Assembly: GCA_002306745.1 (NCBI GenBank)
Contig: DBSW01000181.1
Span: 1 to 16,658, forward strand
Source of the DNA: Dehalococcoidia bacterium UBA1332
Lineage (GTDB): Bacteria; Chloroflexota; Dehalococcoidia; Lucifugimonadales; Lucifugimonadaceae
Length of the DNA stretch: 16,658 nucleotides
Direction: 5' to 3'
Under the pieces are notes generated by a model. It was not told the DNA's origin and ran no database searches. It worked only from the letters and a program-made list of their open reading frames with translations. Positions 14,336 to 16,658 of the stretch are shown here, piece after piece; the first letter of the stretch is position 1, and each line of letters begins with the position of its first letter. The position numbers and the translations under genes were made by a program.

Positions 14336-16624
14336 TTGACCACAGAAATTCGTAACAGTGCAGATGATATAGAGTTCAGACAATTCGGGAAAAGATTTCG
14401 AAAAGTTGACGGTGATGACAAAGTTACTGGACGAGCTCAGTTTGGAGCGGATTTTACAGCGCCAGGTTCTTTGTTTGGCAAGATTGTGCGAAGCCCATAT
14501 GCTCACGCAAAGGTCATTGCTATTGACACATCTGCGGCTGAAGCTTTGCCTGGCGTAGAGGCAGTATGTACAGCAGCAGACTTTCCTTCTGACGTTTCTG
14601 GTGATCTGGATACCGGAGAAGTAGAGATCGGCATCCAGTTTATGGCTAACTTGATCATGGGTAGACGTAAAGTACTTTTTGAAGGTCATCCCGTTGCAGC
14701 AGTTGCCGCAAACGACTCTCACATAGCCGAAGAGGCAGCTCGACTTATAAAAGTAGATTATGAGGTATTACCGGCCGTAACTGATCCCATTGAGGCGATG
14801 TCGCCGGATGCTCCACTACTTCATGAAGGTCTTGTTGCAACTTCATTATCTGGATCTGCGGATACCCCAAGTAACATTGCAGGTCATATGGAGGGCGGTA
14901 AAGGGGATGTCGAAAAAGGATTTGCTGAATCAGATGTAGTGATAGAGCGCACCTATCGAACTGCACTCGTGCACCAGGGATATCTTGAACCAGAAGCAGA
15001 AACAGTCCATTGGCGCGCTGATGGACATATAGATGTATGGGCGAACTCACAGGGATCCTTTCCACTTCGTCAAAATATGTCTAACTTGCTCGGAGTGGAA
15101 GTTAGTAAAATAAAGGTAACCCCTCTAGAGGTCGGAGGTGCATTTGGTGCAAAAAATACACCCCGTGTAACTCCTGTTGCAGCAATTTTATCTCGTAAAT
15201 CGGGTAAGCCTGTCAAAATTGTTCTTACACGTGAGGAGGTTTTGAAGGCCACGGGTCCAGCATCTGGTGCAGTTGTCACAGTGAAAGTTGGTGCCACTAA
15301 AGACGGGGTGTTGAAAGCCGCTCAAGCACGATTGGTTTTCGGTGCAGGCGGCTTCCCAGGGTCACCTGTACTACGCGGTATGCAGACAATATTTGCTTGC
15401 TATCAACCTGAGAATTCGAGAGTAGATGCTTACGACGTTGTCACTAATGCCCCTCGTGTAGCTGCTTATCGTGCTCCAGGAGCCACTGTTGCGACGTTTA
15501 GTGGTGAATCTACATTGGATGACCTTGCTCATGCGATCGGCATGGATCCAATTGATTTTCGAATCAAGAACGCAGCGAAGACCGGCGATTCTAACGTTGA
15601 TGATGAGGAGTACACCCGTATCGGTATTGTCCAGATGCTTGATGCAGTCAGAAAATCTGATGAATACAATCGTCCGGTAAAAGTTAGCAAGAATGGTTGG
15701 CCTGTGGGTAGAGGTGTAGGAATAGGATGGTGGCCATGTGGTATTGAGATTTCTAGTGCACGTTTGATGGTGAATCATGATGGTGGGGTTGATGTGACAA
15801 TAGGTGCAGTCGATTTGCACGGCGTGCGTACCGGTACTGCTCAGGTCGCAGCCGAAACTCTTGGGATTGAACCGAATGAAGTAAATGTTCATACAGCGGA
15901 TACTGAAAACATCCCATATACCGGTAATGCCGCAGGATCAAGGATTACTAGAACACTTAGTCAGGCTGTATACAAGGCAGGAGTGTCTATTTTAGATCAG
16001 ATGAAATCCAAGATGGCACGAAGATTCGGTGTAGAAAAGGAATATGTCGAGTACAAAAATGGATACTTTTTTGCTCGAGACAATCAGGATTCAAAAGTAT
16101 CTTTTAAGGAAGCAGGTTCCGCTGTGACCAAAAATGGTTCCAATGTTGTTGCAACTGCTTCAAATGATCCTACCATGCGCTCAGCGAACGGCTATGCAAT
16201 GGCAGTGGCTGATGTAGAGGTAGACCCAGATACTGGAAAAGTTCAACTGACAGACTTTACGTTATTTCAAGATGTTGGGAAGTGCGTGAACCCCACTCAG
16301 GTTGAAAATCAGATGCAAGGTGGCGCTGTCCAAGGGATTGGTTGGGCGTTATCAGAAGAATATGTCTACGATGATCAAGGTCAAATGCGGAATGCGTCAT
16401 TCCTTGACTATCGAATGCCGACAGCATTAGATTTGCCAATGATTAACACAGTCATTCTTGAGACACCAGCTGATGACGGTGCATTCGGTATTCGGGGTGT
16501 AGGAGAACCTCCGATAATTCCACCACCAGCTGCAATAGGAAATGCTATTCATGACGCTATAGGAGTTCGAATGAATCAATTACCTATGAGCCCAGAGAGA
16601 GTGTTTGAGGCAATGAATCCTTAA
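14336..16624 (+). CDS. Xanthine dehydrogenase family molybdenum-binding (large) subunit
   Basis: A 762-residue molybdopterin-binding large subunit of the xanthine oxidase/CO dehydrogenase superfamily (COG1529), which hydroxylates heterocycles or aldehydes or oxidises related substrates. The N-terminal a/b-hammerhead domain (about 18-145) starts with VDGDDKVTGRAQFGADF and includes GKIVRSPYAHAKV and FEGHPVAAVAA. Cofactor-domain motifs are GGAFGAK (267-273), AYRAPG (377-382), RTGTAQVAAETLG (498-510), TGNAAGSR (529-536) and GVGEPP with the likely catalytic glutamate E724. The AYRAPG loop is unlike the AYxCSFR loop of form I CO dehydrogenase, so a CO role is not supported. The start is a TTG at 14336, with GTGAGA seven to twelve bases upstream. 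The length is normal and complete. The FAD-binding (CoxM-like) and 2Fe-2S (CoxS-like) subunits are not in the window; they may follow beyond 16658. Confidence 0.93.
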   Translation: MTTEIRNSADDIEFRQFGKRFRKVDGDDKVTGRAQFGADFTAPGSLFGKIVRSPYAHAKVIAIDTSAAEALPGVEAVCTAADFPSDVSGDLDTGEVEIGIQFMANLIMGRRKVLFEGHPVAAVAANDSHIAEEAARLIKVDYEVLPAVTDPIEAMSPDAPLLHEGLVATSLSGSADTPSNIAGHMEGGKGDVEKGFAESDVVIERTYRTALVHQGYLEPEAETVHWRADGHIDVWANSQGSFPLRQNMSNLLGVEVSKIKVTPLEVGGAFGAKNTPRVTPVAAILSRKSGKPVKIVLTREEVLKATGPASGAVVTVKVGATKDGVLKAAQARLVFGAGGFPGSPVLRGMQTIFACYQPENSRVDAYDVVTNAPRVAAYRAPGATVATFSGESTLDDLAHAIGMDPIDFRIKNAAKTGDSNVDDEEYTRIGIVQMLDAVRKSDEYNRPVKVSKNGWPVGRGVGIGWWPCGIEISSARLMVNHDGGVDVTIGAVDLHGVRTGTAQVAAETLGIEPNEVNVHTADTENIPYTGNAAGSRITRTLSQAVYKAGVSILDQMKSKMARRFGVEKEYVEYKNGYFFARDNQDSKVSFKEAGSAVTKNGSNVVATASNDPTMRSANGYAMAVADVEVDPDTGKVQLTDFTLFQDVGKCVNPTQVENQMQGGAVQGIGWALSEEYVYDDQGQMRNASFLDYRMPTALDLPMINTVILETPADDGAFGIRGVGEPPIIPPPAAIGNAIHDAIGVRMNQLPMSPERVFEAMNP

Positions 16625-16658
16625 CCTTTGCGAGCGCCTTGATACTTATTTAGTTAGT

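Noticed and set aside
15371..15892. Long minus-strand frame (173 codons) opposite the molybdenum subunit gene
   Set aside because: It is the reverse-frame shadow of a strongly recognised gene, with a histidine/threonine/tyrosine-rich composition and no motif.
14336..16624. Reading the molybdenum subunit as aerobic CO dehydrogenase CoxL
   Set aside because: The active-site loop reads AYRAPG, not the AYxCSFR of form I CoxL, and no CoxM/CoxS genes are visible.
1..16658. CRISPR array, insertion sequence or prophage
   Set aside because: No regularly spaced repeats, transposase or integrase motifs, terminal inverted repeats or phage structural genes were seen on either strand.

Overview
The window looks like ordinary chromosome from a free-living bacterium with moderate-to-low GC. 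Gene content (luciferase-like monooxygenase, uronate-dehydrogenase-like SDR, electron-transfer flavoprotein, xanthine-dehydrogenase-family molybdenum subunit, tandem class C serine hydrolases), weak Shine-Dalgarno sequences and frequent TTG/GTG starts resemble marine Chloroflexota of the SAR202 type. That placement is an inference from gene content only; no phylogenetic marker was compared. I see no transposase, integrase, phage gene or CRISPR array.

Left block, minus strand (about 3287 down to 1): rsmG, an eight-helix LPG-synthase-TM-domain (UPF0104-type) membrane protein, a uronate-dehydrogenase-like SDR, tRNA-Ala(GGC) with the G3:U70 identity pair, a perfect 19-bp hairpin just beyond the tRNA, and the N-terminal 47 codons of a luciferase-like flavin monooxygenase that runs off the left edge.

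Central block, plus strand (3458 to 9584): etfB-etfA (1-base overlap) behind a recognisable sigma70-type promoter, a 155-residue protein of unknown family, a two-helix membrane protein carrying HEWLH plus a downstream NETLAD glutamate (predicted zinc metallopeptidase), then hflK-hflC (1-base overlap) closed by a clear hairpin terminator at 9612-9633. The membrane peptidase-like gene directly before the SPFH pair is the most interesting arrangement, because HflKC complexes elsewhere work on the membrane protease FtsH.

Right block: a TetR-family regulator with a palindrome overlapping its predicted promoter, coupled to a cytidylate-kinase-like P-loop protein (10395-11054). These converge on a minus-strand group: two serine hydrolases of the beta-lactamase/class C fold that overlap by 17 bases, followed by a sugar-phosphate nucleotidyltransferase. 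Divergent from the hydrolases is a 762-residue molybdenum-binding large subunit of the xanthine dehydrogenase family that ends 34 bases before the window edge; its usual FAD and 2Fe-2S partners are not in the window.

Together the genes suggest an oxidative heterotroph that breaks down organic compounds with flavin and molybdenum enzymes and carries electrons through ETF. I do not see a clear new multi-gene defence or mobile system. The best candidate for something undescribed is the membrane metallopeptidase/HflKC locus.
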